NCBI RefSeq assembly: GCF_000392615.1
Contig: NZ_KB933398.1
Span: 251,629-315,628 of the forward strand
Reading direction: 5' to 3'
From: Lysinibacillus sphaericus OT4b.31
Lineage (GTDB): Bacteria > Bacillota > Bacilli > Bacillales_A > Planococcaceae
Length of the DNA stretch: 64,000 nt
Positions 27,307 to 35,315 of this stretch are shown piece by piece. How positions within the stretch are numbered: the first letter of the stretch is position 1; the number at the start of each line of letters is the position of its first letter. The notes under the pieces are model-generated. The model had not been told where the DNA came from, searched no databases, and worked only from the letters and a program-made list of their open reading frames with translations. Both the position numbers and the translations under genes were made by a program.

Positions 27307-27390
27307 GTGAACTCTAACTCGAAAAGGAGGGAGTTTAAACAAGTAATCGGTGTTGTAAAAAAAGCCGAAATTCGTGTTTATACAAGTTGA
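27307..27390 (+). CDS. Candidate 27-aa leader peptide of the MFS exporter
   Basis: A GTG-started frame of 27 codons rich in Lys/Arg, ending RVYTS with TGA at 27388-27390. That stop abuts an ATG opening a six-codon frame (27391-27411). Both end just before the terminator at 27410-27453. AAAGGAG lies 16 nt upstream, longer than ideal spacing. The layout resembles leaders that control drug exporters by ribosome stalling, but is unproven. Confidence 0.3.
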   Translation: MNSNSKRREFKQVIGVVKKAEIRVYTS

Positions 27391-27409
27391 ATGGAGATAA
27401 GTGTTAGTT

Positions 27410-27454
27410 AAGCCTTAGCGTAAAATCACATGTGGTGAGCGCTAAGGCTTTTTG
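27410..27454 (+). terminator. Terminator/attenuator in the MFS leader
   Basis: AAGCCTTAGCG (27410-27420) and CGCTAAGGCTT (27440-27450) form a perfect 11-bp stem with inner pairing and TTTTT. It lies 43 nt before the MFS start and after no other forward gene, so it probably acts as an attenuator. Confidence 0.75.
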
Positions 27455-27496
27455 GTATGCTGTTATGTGGAAGATGAATTGATGTTGGAGGAAAAA

Positions 27497-28678
27497 ATGA
27501 CGTACTTCTCAGATTACAGCAGAAAAAGATTTGCTATTTTAGTGTTAATTGTATCGATTTCAGGTTTTTCACAAGGCATGCTTTTACCACTTATTTCGAT
27601 TATTTTTGAGCGAGATGGTGTATCCTCCGCATTAAATGGTTTAAATGCGACAGGGCTATACATAGGAACTTTATTGATTTCACCGTTTATCGAACAGCCT
27701 TTACGAAAATGGGGCTACAAGCCAATTATCTTAATTGGAGGTGCACTTGTTTTCGTCTCACTCCTCGTCTTTCCTTTATGGAAAAGTGTGACATTCTGGT
27801 TTATCCTCCGTTTATTCATTGGAGTAGGGGACCATGCCTTACACTATGCGACACAGACGTGGATTACTAGCACAACGGACCATAAAAGCTTAGGGAAGGG
27901 AATGGCGATTTATGGCTTGTCCTTTAGCATGGGTTTTGCAGTTGGACCATTGATGGTACGCCTGATACAAATTTCAGAAGCCATGCCATTCATTGTGTCA
28001 TCTATTATGTGTTTATTTGCCTGGTCATTTGTTTTCTTCTTACGCAATGAAAAGCCAGAGCGTTTAACTGGTGACATGAATGCGAGGGGATGGAATCGTT
28101 ATAAAGCCGCGATTTTATTTGGATGGATTGCATTTTTAGGACCATTTGTTTATGGATTTTTAGAATCCTCATTAAACGCCTTATTCCCTGTATATGCATT
28201 GCGTAAGGGTTTTGAAGTCGACATGATTCCGATAATTTTATCGGTCTTTACGTTTGGTGGTATTTTAACCCAAGTGCCACTTGGTGCACTGGGCGATAAA
28301 ATCGGACGGCGGATTGTCCTGATGACAGGCTCATTTGGCGGGGCCATTCTTTTCGCTATTGCAAGTTTTTTAGAACATTCACAAATGGCAGTGGCTATCG
28401 CATTTTTCTGCGCGGGGACACTTGTCGGTTCGATGTTTTCACTAGGTATTACATATATGGCTGATTTAACACCGAAGGAATTGCTACCAACCGGAAACCT
28501 TCTTTGTGGAATTGCCTTAAGTATTGGTAGTTTAACAGGGCCATTTTTAGGCGGTATCTATCTAGAATTCGTAAAAAATTATAGCTTCCTTTTACTAGTG
28601 GCACTGCTATTGTTAACTGTAGCACTTGTTTTACTCATATTCGGGAAAAATAAAAACAAGCGACCAATGACAGTTTAA
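27497..28678 (+). CDS. MFS transporter, probable drug/solute exporter
   Basis: A 393-aa major facilitator with 12 transmembrane helices. Motif A in the 2-3 loop region is modified (EQPLRKWGYKP), and the 8-9 loop has the clear repeat copy GALGDKIGRR. The type resembles YfkF/multidrug-like exporters. The ATG at 27497 follows TTGGAGG; an upstream TTG at 27452 lies in the terminator tail and is rejected. An intrinsic terminator and a short leader ORF precede it, suggesting induced read-through. Substrate unknown. Confidence 0.85.
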   Translation: MTYFSDYSRKRFAILVLIVSISGFSQGMLLPLISIIFERDGVSSALNGLNATGLYIGTLLISPFIEQPLRKWGYKPIILIGGALVFVSLLVFPLWKSVTFWFILRLFIGVGDHALHYATQTWITSTTDHKSLGKGMAIYGLSFSMGFAVGPLMVRLIQISEAMPFIVSSIMCLFAWSFVFFLRNEKPERLTGDMNARGWNRYKAAILFGWIAFLGPFVYGFLESSLNALFPVYALRKGFEVDMIPIILSVFTFGGILTQVPLGALGDKIGRRIVLMTGSFGGAILFAIASFLEHSQMAVAIAFFCAGTLVGSMFSLGITYMADLTPKELLPTGNLLCGIALSIGSLTGPFLGGIYLEFVKNYSFLLLVALLLLTVALVLLIFGKNKNKRPMTV

Positions 28679-28695
28679 TGTCGTGGTCGCTTTTG
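28658..28695 (+). terminator. Terminator overlapping the end of the MFS gene
   Basis: AAGCGACCA (28658-28666) and TGGTCGCTT (28684-28692) plus inner TGACA/TGTCG pairing; it spans the stop codon. Confidence 0.7.
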
Positions 28696-28709
28696 TATGT
28701 AAAATAAAA

Positions 28710-28778
28710 GAGCGGGGCTCATCTCCCGCTCATAAAAACAAAAAACGCCCAGCAAATCCGTGCTGTAATGGCGTTTTT
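28710..28778. other. Two hairpins downstream of the MFS gene
   Basis: GAGCGGG/CCCGCTC (28710-28731) is followed by AAAAACGCC/GGCGTTTTT (28741-28778). Both resemble terminators, the second with a T run on either strand. Confidence 0.55.
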
Positions 28779-28873
28779 CGGTGTGACACGGATGTTCCGT
28801 CCATGCCACGTAGGTTTGGCACCTAAGAAATCATTATACAGAAAATCTGCGCAGAAATCAAATAGATTATGAG

Positions 28874-28957
28874 ATACCCGCGGAATAAGGTGAAATACCC
28901 GCGAAAGCACACAAGATACCCGCGAAACAAGAAGGAATACCCGCGGCACTAGAAGAA
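28874..28957. repeat. Four 21-bp direct repeats with ATACCCGCG core
   Basis: ATACCCGCG begins at 28874, 28895, 28916 and 28937, exactly 21 bp apart; the 12 bp between cores vary. On the minus strand one frame reads heptads of the form PRVxxLV. No ribosome site supports translation. It shares the 21-bp period and open frames of the array at 5613-5864, though the core differs. Confidence 0.8.
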
Positions 28958-28973
28958 CTACTAAGCAAAAAGA

Positions 28974-29006
28974 GCGTCTCAAAATTTCTTTGAGACGCCC
29001 TTTTTT
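28974..29006. terminator. Bidirectional terminator right of the 21-bp array
   Basis: GCGTCTCAAA (28974-28983) and TTTGAGACGC (28989-28998), with T runs on both strands. It could end the minus-strand accessory genes. Confidence 0.8.
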
Positions 29007-29007
29007 A

Positions 29008-29100
29008 TTACTTATTCTTCAACACAAGCTTCGCTACACATTCCACTTGAACAGAAACAGTTCCATCACTAAATAATTTAGTTATTATCGTTACCTTTTA
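29008..29100 (-). pseudogene. C-terminal gene fragment resembling an RlmCD tail
   Basis: A short minus-strand frame, closed upstream by a stop, ends VQVECVAKLVLKNK then TAA. The RlmCD protein at 30351-31748 ends with the similar [12 protein letters not shown]. This may be the tail of a lost second 23S rRNA methyltransferase gene. It overlaps the last codons of the 79-aa gene in another frame. The match is short, so confidence is low. Confidence 0.3.
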
Positions 29101-29317
29101 GATTTAAAACACTCCACACAATAAATACAAATCCTATTAATAAAGAAATAATACTGAGTATCAATAAATTATTGGGAACATTTTCAAGAAACACATTAAA
29201 TTCTTCTGTAGACCAAGTACCACTAAGTGAGACACCAATCGAAGCGCATATGTACCTAGTCGAATAAAGTATAGCCGCGATAATAAGAAAAATAGAACCA
29301 TAAATACTTTTAATCAT
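29078..29317 (-). CDS. Two-helix membrane protein, 79 aa, unknown
   Basis: A 79-aa protein with two hydrophobic segments (SIFLIIAAILYSTRYICASIGV and NLLILSIISLLIGFVFIVWSVL) joined by a polar loop. I do not recognise a family. It lies 21 bp after the stop of the secreted protein gene on the same strand and is probably co-transcribed with it. Its ribosome site (AAGAG) is weak. The pairing of a secreted and a small membrane protein recalls effector/immunity pairs, but that is only an arrangement. Confidence 0.6.
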   Translation of the reverse strand: MIKSIYGSIFLIIAAILYSTRYICASIGVSLSGTWSTEEFNVFLENVPNNLLILSIISLLIGFVFIVWSVLNLKGNDNN

Positions 29318-29338
29318 AACTTTATTGCTCTTTTCTTT

Positions 29339-29968
29339 TTAAAATTGAACTACTCTATACTGACGTTCTACCCATTGTTCAGGGTAAACATATTTTGTAT
29401 CATAAGTTTTTCCACGACTATCATATTTTTGTTCTTGTGTAACTTTATACTTTTTGTACACATGTCTATATTCTAAACGGTAATTTCCGCTATCATAAGT
29501 CTTAGAACGATAACTTACTGATTCCGACCATGATAAAGTAACATCGAAACCCACTACACTTTCTAGTTTTTTTACTGGAATCTTAAGTGTACCAGAATAT
29601 TTATGAGCAACAGTTTTAGTGTGAGATGCACTCAATGATCCTCCACTTACCGTAGAAGCTCCAGCATAATTCCATGGGCCATATGTTAAACCTTCATAAG
29701 TTGAAGACGTACCAAACCACATTAACTGTCTTTCAAATGGAGTAATTTCAAATGGAGAAATCTCTTCTTCAAAAGGAACCTCTGTACCTATTAATTCATC
29801 ATCAAGAACCACATCTGTAAAATCAACAACTACTTCACCTTCTGCTAATCCAGAATTGACATCGGCATCTAATTCACTTGCAGACGATTCTGTAACATTA
29901 ATAAAAAACAGTGTTAATATTAATGTTATAGAACAAAAAATAGATAATAACTTACTGGAAATTTTCAT
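29339..29968 (-). CDS. Secreted protein of unknown function, 209 aa
   Basis: Residues 1-30 form a signal peptide with a likely cut after SSA. An acidic region (about 31-75, with DFTDVVLDDEL) resembles a propeptide and ends near ISPFEITPFER. The rest is beta-rich and aromatic: WFGTSSTYEGLTYGPWNY, then GFDVTLSWSESVSYRSKTYDSGNYRLEYRH, and Tyr/Lys-rich repeats to a VVQF end. There are no cysteines in the mature part. GGGAGAG precedes the ATG. I do not recognise the family. AT-rich flanks and an off-synteny position suggest an acquired gene. Confidence 0.75.
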   Translation of the reverse strand: MKISSKLLSIFCSITLILTLFFINVTESSASELDADVNSGLAEGEVVVDFTDVVLDDELIGTEVPFEEEISPFEITPFERQLMWFGTSSTYEGLTYGPWNYAGASTVSGGSLSASHTKTVAHKYSGTLKIPVKKLESVVGFDVTLSWSESVSYRSKTYDSGNYRLEYRHVYKKYKVTQEQKYDSRGKTYDTKYVYPEQWVERQYRVVQF

Positions 29969-30286
29969 TTTCTTCTCTCCCTCTGATTATTGATAACTAA
30001 TACTCTTTAGTAAGAATCGTTAAAAACTGTATACTCTTAGTTCTCTAATTTCCATAAATTCAAAAAACAATTCATGTAAATTTTTCCGATTCTTCTAAAA
30101 AATACCTATTATTAATATAATCTATGGAGAAGTAAAAGTCTATTGTTTGTTCTTCATTACCCATTATCAGTGTAACTTATCTCTGATTTTTAATCTTCAT
30201 CATCTACTCGAACGATTGAATTCCTCGGTATCATCTAAATTCAATTGTTTATCTAAAAACTGTAGGAGAGGCTATAAAAAGAAAAA
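29969..30286. other. AT-rich intergenic region upstream of the secreted protein gene
   Basis: About 320 bp, markedly AT-rich, with no frame that has a ribosome site. It should hold the minus-strand promoter of the secreted protein gene; I cannot place -35/-10 boxes with confidence. Confidence 0.3.
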
Positions 30287-30317
30287 AAGCGTAGTCTACA
30301 AAATGTAGAGTACGCTT
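30287..30317 (-). terminator. Terminator of rlmCD
   Basis: AAGCGTA and TACGCTT enclose TCTACA/TGTAGA; on the minus strand a T-rich stretch follows. Confidence 0.85.
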
Positions 30318-30350
30318 AATCCAGTCGCCAAAATTATAAAAAATTAAATA

Positions 30351-31748
30351 TCATTTTCGATGTTCTGCTTTAAGAACCATGTTGCAAATGCATTCCACCT
30401 GTGCAGTCTGTGCAAACATATCAACCGGTTGAATGTATTCGACATCATACAGCTTTGATAATTCCTGTAAATCCTTTGCCAAAGTCGAAGGGTTACAAGA
30501 TGTATAAACAAAGCGCTGTGGTTTTAGCTTAAGTACGGTACGAATAAATTCAGGCGCAAGACCTGTGCGTGGTGGATCTACTGTAATTACGTCAGGTGTG
30601 AAGCCTTCCTTGCGCCATTTTGCTAAGACACTTTCTGCTGTACCGACGGCATATTTTGTATGTGTGAAGCCATGATTGCGCGCATTTTTGCGTGCATCTT
30701 GAATGCTTTCTGGGATGACGTCCATACCGCGAACCTCTTTTGCTTTATCCGCTAGCCATAAACCGATTGTGCCCACACCGCAGTATGCATCAACAATAGT
30801 TTCCTTGCCTGTTAATGCCGCTGCTTTTTTGATTTCATCATATAAATGAACGGTTTGTATTGGGTTTAGTTGGAAGAATGCACGAGCAGATAGGTCAAAT
30901 GCTAATTCGCCAAGCTCCTCATGAATTGTTTCTTTGCCATCAAGGACAATTGTTTCATCGCCAAAAATCAATGATGTTTTTTCACGGTTTATATTTTGTG
31001 CAATTGACACGATGCTCGGATCAATTTTTTTAATACGTGTAATCAGCTCAGCCAAATGTGGAATATCCTTACGTGTCGTCACAAGTACGACCTGTGTTTC
31101 ACCAGTGCGGATTCCTGTACGCACAACGATTGTACGCACTAAACCGTCTAGCGTTCGACCATCGTAGATCGTAATATTGAGCTTTTGTAAAACTTTACGT
31201 GTTGCGACTGTAATTTTCGATGTGATGGGGTGTTGTACTAGACAATCATTAATATTGAGTAATTGGTTGCTACCTTCTGCGAAAAGCCCTGCATAAACAC
31301 GTTTGCCTTCTTTTCGTACTTGGAACTGACTTTTGTTGCGGTAGTTCCACGGATTGTCCATACCCAATGTTTTGCGAACTTCAACAGTCCCAACTAGGGG
31401 TTTTGCATAGCGCTCTAATGCTTGAATAACGATATCACGTTTTTCAATTAGTTGTTTTTCATAAGTCATATGCTGAAGCTGACAGCCGCCACACTCATTA
31501 TAAACAGGGCAAGGTGCTTCCTGACGATATTTTGAGGTATTACGAAACGTTAATATTTCTGCTTCAGCGAAATTACGTTGTGTTTTTGTGACTTGGGCAG
31601 TAATTTCTTCTCCAGGAATAGCGCCTTTTACGAAAACGACATTGCGTTTATAAAAGCCAACACCTTCACCGTTAATGCCAAGTCTTTTTATTGTTAATGG
31701 GAATTTTTGTCCCACTTCTATTGCTGTTTGTTGCGTCAAGCGTTCCAC
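30351..31748 (-). CDS. rlmCD: 23S rRNA (uracil-5-)-methyltransferase, RlmCD type (YfjO-like)
   Basis: A 465-aa SAM-dependent tRNA/rRNA U5 methyltransferase. It has an N-terminal TRAM domain ([24 protein letters not shown]), Fe-S cysteines in [10 protein letters not shown], the SAM motif [21 protein letters not shown] and the catalytic Cys in [12 protein letters not shown]. Firmicute RlmCD modifies U747 and U1939. Position next to pdaA (yfjS) matches B. subtilis yfjO. It ends with its own terminator. A similar C-terminal fragment lies at 29008-29100. Confidence 0.93.
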   Translation of the reverse strand: MERLTQQTAIEVGQKFPLTIKRLGINGEGVGFYKRNVVFVKGAIPGEEITAQVTKTQRNFAEAEILTFRNTSKYRQEAPCPVYNECGGCQLQHMTYEKQLIEKRDIVIQALERYAKPLVGTVEVRKTLGMDNPWNYRNKSQFQVRKEGKRVYAGLFAEGSNQLLNINDCLVQHPITSKITVATRKVLQKLNITIYDGRTLDGLVRTIVVRTGIRTGETQVVLVTTRKDIPHLAELITRIKKIDPSIVSIAQNINREKTSLIFGDETIVLDGKETIHEELGELAFDLSARAFFQLNPIQTVHLYDEIKKAAALTGKETIVDAYCGVGTIGLWLADKAKEVRGMDVIPESIQDARKNARNHGFTHTKYAVGTAESVLAKWRKEGFTPDVITVDPPRTGLAPEFIRTVLKLKPQRFVYTSCNPSTLAKDLQELSKLYDVEYIQPVDMFAQTAQVECICNMVLKAEHRK

Positions 31749-31864
31749 GTCCTTTAACCTTATTCAGCAAAAATCTCTCTTACTTAGAGAGATTTATGCA
31801 CACAGTATTCAATTCACTACCGGTAAAGAGCTGCTGAATAAAGTTAAGCTTCCGGCGGATGTCA

Positions 31865-31927
31865 CAGATTTTGAACAGGAAAAATCGTTGTTTCAAAATC
31901 TGGACGCAAATACGTCAAGACGTATTT
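31865..31927. repeat. Paired palindromes between pdaA and rlmCD
   Basis: CAGATTTTGAACA (31865-31877) pairs with TGTTTCAAAATCTG (31889-31902) with one bulge, extended by GTC/GAC. AAATACGT/ACGTATTT (31908-31927) forms a second hairpin. Neither has a T run. The block also encodes KLPADVTDFEQEKS in a forward frame, related to 11229-11303. It looks like a small dispersed repeat. Confidence 0.5.
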
Positions 31928-31953
31928 GATTGAATGTCATCTCCCCATTATAA

Positions 31954-32772
31954 CTAAGGAGTAGACGATTGCAAAGCGACAGGGAAATCTTCATACTCTA
32001 ATACTAAATCGTCGAGCGATAAAAACGTATAGCCTTGCTTCTTAGCTTCTGCAATAAACATTGGCAACGCTTCGGCATTATCTTGTGCTACTGTATGCAT
32101 TAAAATAACAGCACCAGGGTGAAGTTGATCCATCAGCGCATTGTACGCATAATCTGCTCCTCGGCGCTCATCCTTTAACCAATCCTTAAAAGCAATAGAC
32201 CAAAAAATATGACGATAACCTTCTGCATTACCAACCTCTAACAATTTGGCATTGAATATTCCTTCAGGAGGACGTGCATATGTTGTACGATCAATTCCTG
32301 TTAATTCCCGTAGTTTTCCATCAAACTTTCGCCATTCAGCACGCATGCCATCTCGCGTTAATCTCGCCATATTTGGATGACCATAGGAATGGTTGCCGAT
32401 TGTATGTCCGTCTTGCACCATGCGTTTTACAAGATCGCTGGCGCTATCTAAATAATGTCCAGTTAAAAAGAAAGTGGCAGGAACTTTTTCTTTTTCTAAT
32501 GTATCCAATATACTTTCTGTAAAGCCATTTTCGTAGCCATTATCAAAGGTTAAATACGCCACTTTTTTATCAGCTTTTCCCTTATAGATAGCACCATATT
32601 GATTGAGCAGTTTATCAAGCTGTGCTCCCGCCTCTGCCTGTTCTCCATCTTTCGCTCGTTTAAAGCCCCAATGATATTCGTCAGAACCAGAAGCAAAAAA
32701 CGGATTGTAGCTAATTGCAGCGGCAATAATAAAAGTAGCGATTACCGCACCTACTATATGTTGTCTCCACAT
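31954..32772 (-). CDS. pdaA: Polysaccharide deacetylase PdaA (spore cortex muramic-delta-lactam)
   Basis: A 272-aa NodB-type deacetylase with an N-terminal membrane anchor (residues 5-22). Motif 1 is LTFDNGYENG (the DN variant of PdaA), motif 2 is HTIGNHSYGHP, and motif 3 is YARPPEGIF; HPGAVILMHTV gives the last catalytic His. The leading YHWGFKRAKDG is typical of PdaA. The enzyme deacetylates N-acetylmuramic acid so muramic lactam can form in the spore cortex. The ribosome site AAGGAT lies within a hairpin that could also be a terminator. In B. subtilis it is yfjS, under forespore control. Confidence 0.92.
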   Translation of the reverse strand: MWRQHIVGAVIATFIIAAAISYNPFFASGSDEYHWGFKRAKDGEQAEAGAQLDKLLNQYGAIYKGKADKKVAYLTFDNGYENGFTESILDTLEKEKVPATFFLTGHYLDSASDLVKRMVQDGHTIGNHSYGHPNMARLTRDGMRAEWRKFDGKLRELTGIDRTTYARPPEGIFNAKLLEVGNAEGYRHIFWSIAFKDWLKDERRGADYAYNALMDQLHPGAVILMHTVAQDNAEALPMFIAEAKKQGYTFLSLDDLVLEYEDFPVALQSSTP

Positions 32773-32775
32773 AAA

Positions 32776-32814
32776 AACGCATCCTTTCTTTTTCTTTAGG
32801 ATGCGTTATTTTTT
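32776..32814 (-). terminator. Hairpin whose arm contains the pdaA ribosome site
   Basis: AACGCATCCT (32776-32785) and AGGATGCGTT (32798-32807) form a 10-bp stem. On the minus strand TTTTT follows and then the pdaA ATG. Long T runs exist on the plus side too. It fits a terminator for the upstream yfhF gene that also sequesters the pdaA AAGGAT. Confidence 0.7.
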
Positions 32815-32883
32815 AAGAAATTATCCTACCGCTATTTAACACAAACAAAGGAAAACATAAGAAATTGATGACAGATTGAATTT

Positions 32884-33780
32884 TTATAACAAATCTTTAA
32901 GTGCCTCTTTTAAATGAGGAAATTTAAAGTCAAAATGTTGTTTTTCTAAAAGAGTAGGTAGTACCTGCTGACCTTTTAGCACAAGTACACTTTGCTCACC
33001 AAGAGCAAGACGCAGTGCGAAGCTAGGTACAGGCAACCAATGACGTCTACCCATTACATGAGCAATTGTTTTGCCGAATTCCTTCATGCGTGTTGCGTTT
33101 GGCGCTGTGACATTAAATGGTCCGTTAATGTTGTCATTTGTAATAGCAAAATAGATAGCACGTGCAACATCCTCTACATGTATCCATGAAAGCCATTGTT
33201 TACCCGAACCAATCGTGCCTCCAACATGAATTTTATAGGGCAGCAGCATGGAAGGAAGGGCGCCATTAACACGTCCTAAAATAACACCGAAACGTGCAAG
33301 TGCTACACGGACATTTAATTTTTCAGCGCGTTTGGCATGGCGCTCCCAGTCCTGTACAGTCCATCCTAAAAAATCTGTCGCATAGTCGGTAAAGTTTTCG
33401 GAATAAGTGGCAACTGTCGAGGTTGGGTAAATGCCGACAGCACTGGCATTAACGAGTACTTTAGGTTTCTGCTTAAGCTCTTCCATTATGCGTACAATTT
33501 CTAGCGTAGCATCCATACGGCTCATATAAATGGCCTTCTTTTGTTTTTTTGTCCAACGTCCTTTATTCAATGAAATGCCTGCTAAGTTAACAACTGCATC
33601 GATATGGCTCAGTTCCAATTCTGGTCGAGCTCCATCTTTTAGCCACTGTACATAATGAATGCCGTTTTCGTATCTCGAGTTGCTACGTGTTAAAATGAAT
33701 ATTTCATGTCCGTTATTTTGTAATAACTTTGTAAGTGACTGCCCAACAAAGCCTGTACCACCCGAAATAGCGATATTCAT
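32884..33780 (-). CDS. TIGR01777 family NAD(P)-dependent epimerase (YfhF-like)
   Basis: A 298-aa short-chain-dehydrogenase-like protein. The N-terminal nucleotide site is ISGGTGFVGQSL, followed by VVNLAGISLNKGRWT and VNASAVGIYP, and the C-terminal DUF1731 domain (RMKEFGKTIAHVMGRRHWLPVPSFALRLALGE). This matches B. subtilis YfhF and the cell-division-inhibitor-like SulA homologues; substrate unknown. The ATG at 33780 follows AGGAGGG; the open frame to 34032 upstream is spurious. It is divergent from recX, as in B. subtilis. Confidence 0.9.
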   Translation of the reverse strand: MNIAISGGTGFVGQSLTKLLQNNGHEIFILTRSNSRYENGIHYVQWLKDGARPELELSHIDAVVNLAGISLNKGRWTKKQKKAIYMSRMDATLEIVRIMEELKQKPKVLVNASAVGIYPTSTVATYSENFTDYATDFLGWTVQDWERHAKRAEKLNVRVALARFGVILGRVNGALPSMLLPYKIHVGGTIGSGKQWLSWIHVEDVARAIYFAITNDNINGPFNVTAPNATRMKEFGKTIAHVMGRRHWLPVPSFALRLALGEQSVLVLKGQQVLPTLLEKQHFDFKFPHLKEALKDLL

Positions 33781-33879
33781 AAGAACCCTCCTATTTCCAA
33801 TTATTGTACCTACACTATACACAATCCTAAGTAAAAAGAAAAAGATGTTATAATGTGATAGATAAAGGGGTGTTTCGTT

Positions 33880-34683
33880 ATGCGTGTTATCACGAAAATT
33901 GCGCGTCAAAAAAACAATCCAGAACGCTATAATATATACGTAAATGAAGAATATGCTTTTCCTGTAGACGAAGCAATTCTTATTCAGTTTGGCCTGACAA
34001 AAGGGAAGATACTTGAAGAATTTGATATTCAAGAAATAGCTTATGAAGATGAAATTCGTAAAGCATTTAATAAAGGACTAAATTTTCTTTCCTATCAAAT
34101 GCGCAGTGAACATGAAGTAAAGAAAAAATTGCTCACTTTAGAGTTTGGTGAAGCGGTTATTTTAGAAGCCATCCAAAAGTTAAAGGCATATGGCTTTTTA
34201 AATGATGAGACCTACTCCAAAGCACTACTAGACACAAAAAAGGCCACCATGAAAAAAGGACCACGAGCGATTCGCCAAGACCTGATTAAAAAAGGAATCG
34301 ATAAAAACTTGCAAGATGAGGTACTCGGCACATATAGCCATCAGGAGCAGGTCAAACTTGCGACGCAGCTGGCGGAAAAGGTTATTCGCTCAGAAAAAAA
34401 GAAAACGCCGACGCAAATTAAGTCTAAAATTCAAAATTTCCTTATGCGAAAAGGTTATTCTTTTAATATTGTGGATGAGGTACTTGGTCAGGTGGAGATT
34501 GAACAAGCAGAAGATGAATGGCAGCAGTTACTTGATGTGCAAGGCGAAAAAGTTTGGAAAAAGTATGTATCGAAGTATACTGGTTATGAACTGAAAATGA
34601 AAACAAAGCAGGCGCTCTATCAAAAGGGGTTTCCTGTTGAAGTAATAGACCGTTTTATAGAAGAGAAGGAGAATGAGGAATGA
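33880..34683 (+). CDS. recX: Recombination regulator RecX
   Basis: A 267-aa three-helix-repeat protein that modulates RecA filaments. Conserved blocks are LNFLSYQMRSEHEVKKKL, YGFLNDETYSKALL, KKGPRAIRQDLIKKGI and RKGYSFNIVDEVL. B. subtilis RecX (YfhG) is 264 aa and stands in the same place between yfhF and yfhH. The next gene overlaps its stop as ATGA. GGGGTG precedes the ATG. Confidence 0.93.
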   Translation: MRVITKIARQKNNPERYNIYVNEEYAFPVDEAILIQFGLTKGKILEEFDIQEIAYEDEIRKAFNKGLNFLSYQMRSEHEVKKKLLTLEFGEAVILEAIQKLKAYGFLNDETYSKALLDTKKATMKKGPRAIRQDLIKKGIDKNLQDEVLGTYSHQEQVKLATQLAEKVIRSEKKKTPTQIKSKIQNFLMRKGYSFNIVDEVLGQVEIEQAEDEWQQLLDVQGEKVWKKYVSKYTGYELKMKTKQALYQKGFPVEVIDRFIEEKENEE

Positions 34684-35009
34684 ACGAAAAAAACTACGCT
34701 GCAATGACGGAGCATGAGTTACGTGAAGAAGTAGCAATGCTAAAAGAAAAAGCACGTAAGGCAGAGCAGCTTGGCATCATTAATGAATTTGCAGTGTACG
34801 AGCGTAAAGCATTAATGGCAGCAGCCTATTTAGTAGATTTGGATACTATTGTACCTGGGGAAATGTACCGTATTGATGGCTCAGATAACGATTTCTTTCA
34901 AGTGGATTATTTAAAAGGACGTTTTGCTTGGGGCCATCGTTTAGGTGGGGAAAAATATCAAGAGGCTCTACCGGTATCCATGTTGTCACCAGTTAAGGTG
35001 GGTAAGTAA
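34680..35009 (+). CDS. YfhH family protein (DUF1811)
   Basis: A 109-aa protein. An N-terminal helical hairpin (MTEHELREEVAMLKEKARKAEQLG, EFAVYERKALMAAAYL) is followed by a small beta domain (PGEMYRIDGSDNDFFQVDYLKGRFAWGHR). This is the YfhH family, of known structure but unknown role. It overlaps recX by 4 nt and abuts the next gene, so all three are one operon. Confidence 0.92.
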   Translation: MNEKNYAAMTEHELREEVAMLKEKARKAEQLGIINEFAVYERKALMAAAYLVDLDTIVPGEMYRIDGSDNDFFQVDYLKGRFAWGHRLGGEKYQEALPVSMLSPVKVGK

Positions 35010-35279
35010 ATGCAGGAAAAAATAGATAAGCTAACAGCAGAGTTACTTGCGAAAAATCCACAAATGTCAGCAGGTCGAGCGCGTGTTTGGATCGAGCTTT
35101 TATGGAGTGATTTCGAATCTACTTCTGCAAAGGCTGGTTATGACTATCGAGGTGCTGATTACACTGAAAATTTAGTACGCCAATTAATCACAAGCTATGG
35201 CGATAAGCTCCATGAATTTGCAGGACGCAATCCTAAATATGCCCATTTACTTGATGCAAGTGATGACATCATGCAATAA
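35010..35279 (+). CDS. YfhJ family protein (WVELL)
   Basis: An 89-aa protein. The SAGRARVWIELLWSDFESTSAKAG segment holds the WVELL-type motif that names the family, followed by YTENLVRQLITSYG. It is B. subtilis YfhJ by sequence and position. Function unknown. It begins directly after the yfhH stop and ends at a strong terminator. Confidence 0.9.
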   Translation: MQEKIDKLTAELLAKNPQMSAGRARVWIELLWSDFESTSAKAGYDYRGADYTENLVRQLITSYGDKLHEFAGRNPKYAHLLDASDDIMQ

Positions 35280-35281
35280 AA

Positions 35282-35314
35282 AAACCCTGGCCATCTCAAT
35301 GGTCAGGGTTTCGT
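35282..35314. terminator. Bidirectional terminator between yfhJ and yfhP
   Basis: AAACCCTGGCCAT and ATGGTCAGGGTTT form a 13-bp stem with A/T runs on both sides. Confidence 0.88.
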
Positions 35315-35315
35315 T

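Noticed and set aside
28719..28982. 87-aa reverse frame with PRVxxLV heptads
   Set aside because: Product of the 21-bp repeat; no ribosome site, and it crosses hairpins.
33781..34032. 84-residue N-terminal extension of the YfhF homologue
   Set aside because: It crosses the divergent recX start region, and the ATG at 33780 has AGGAGGG.
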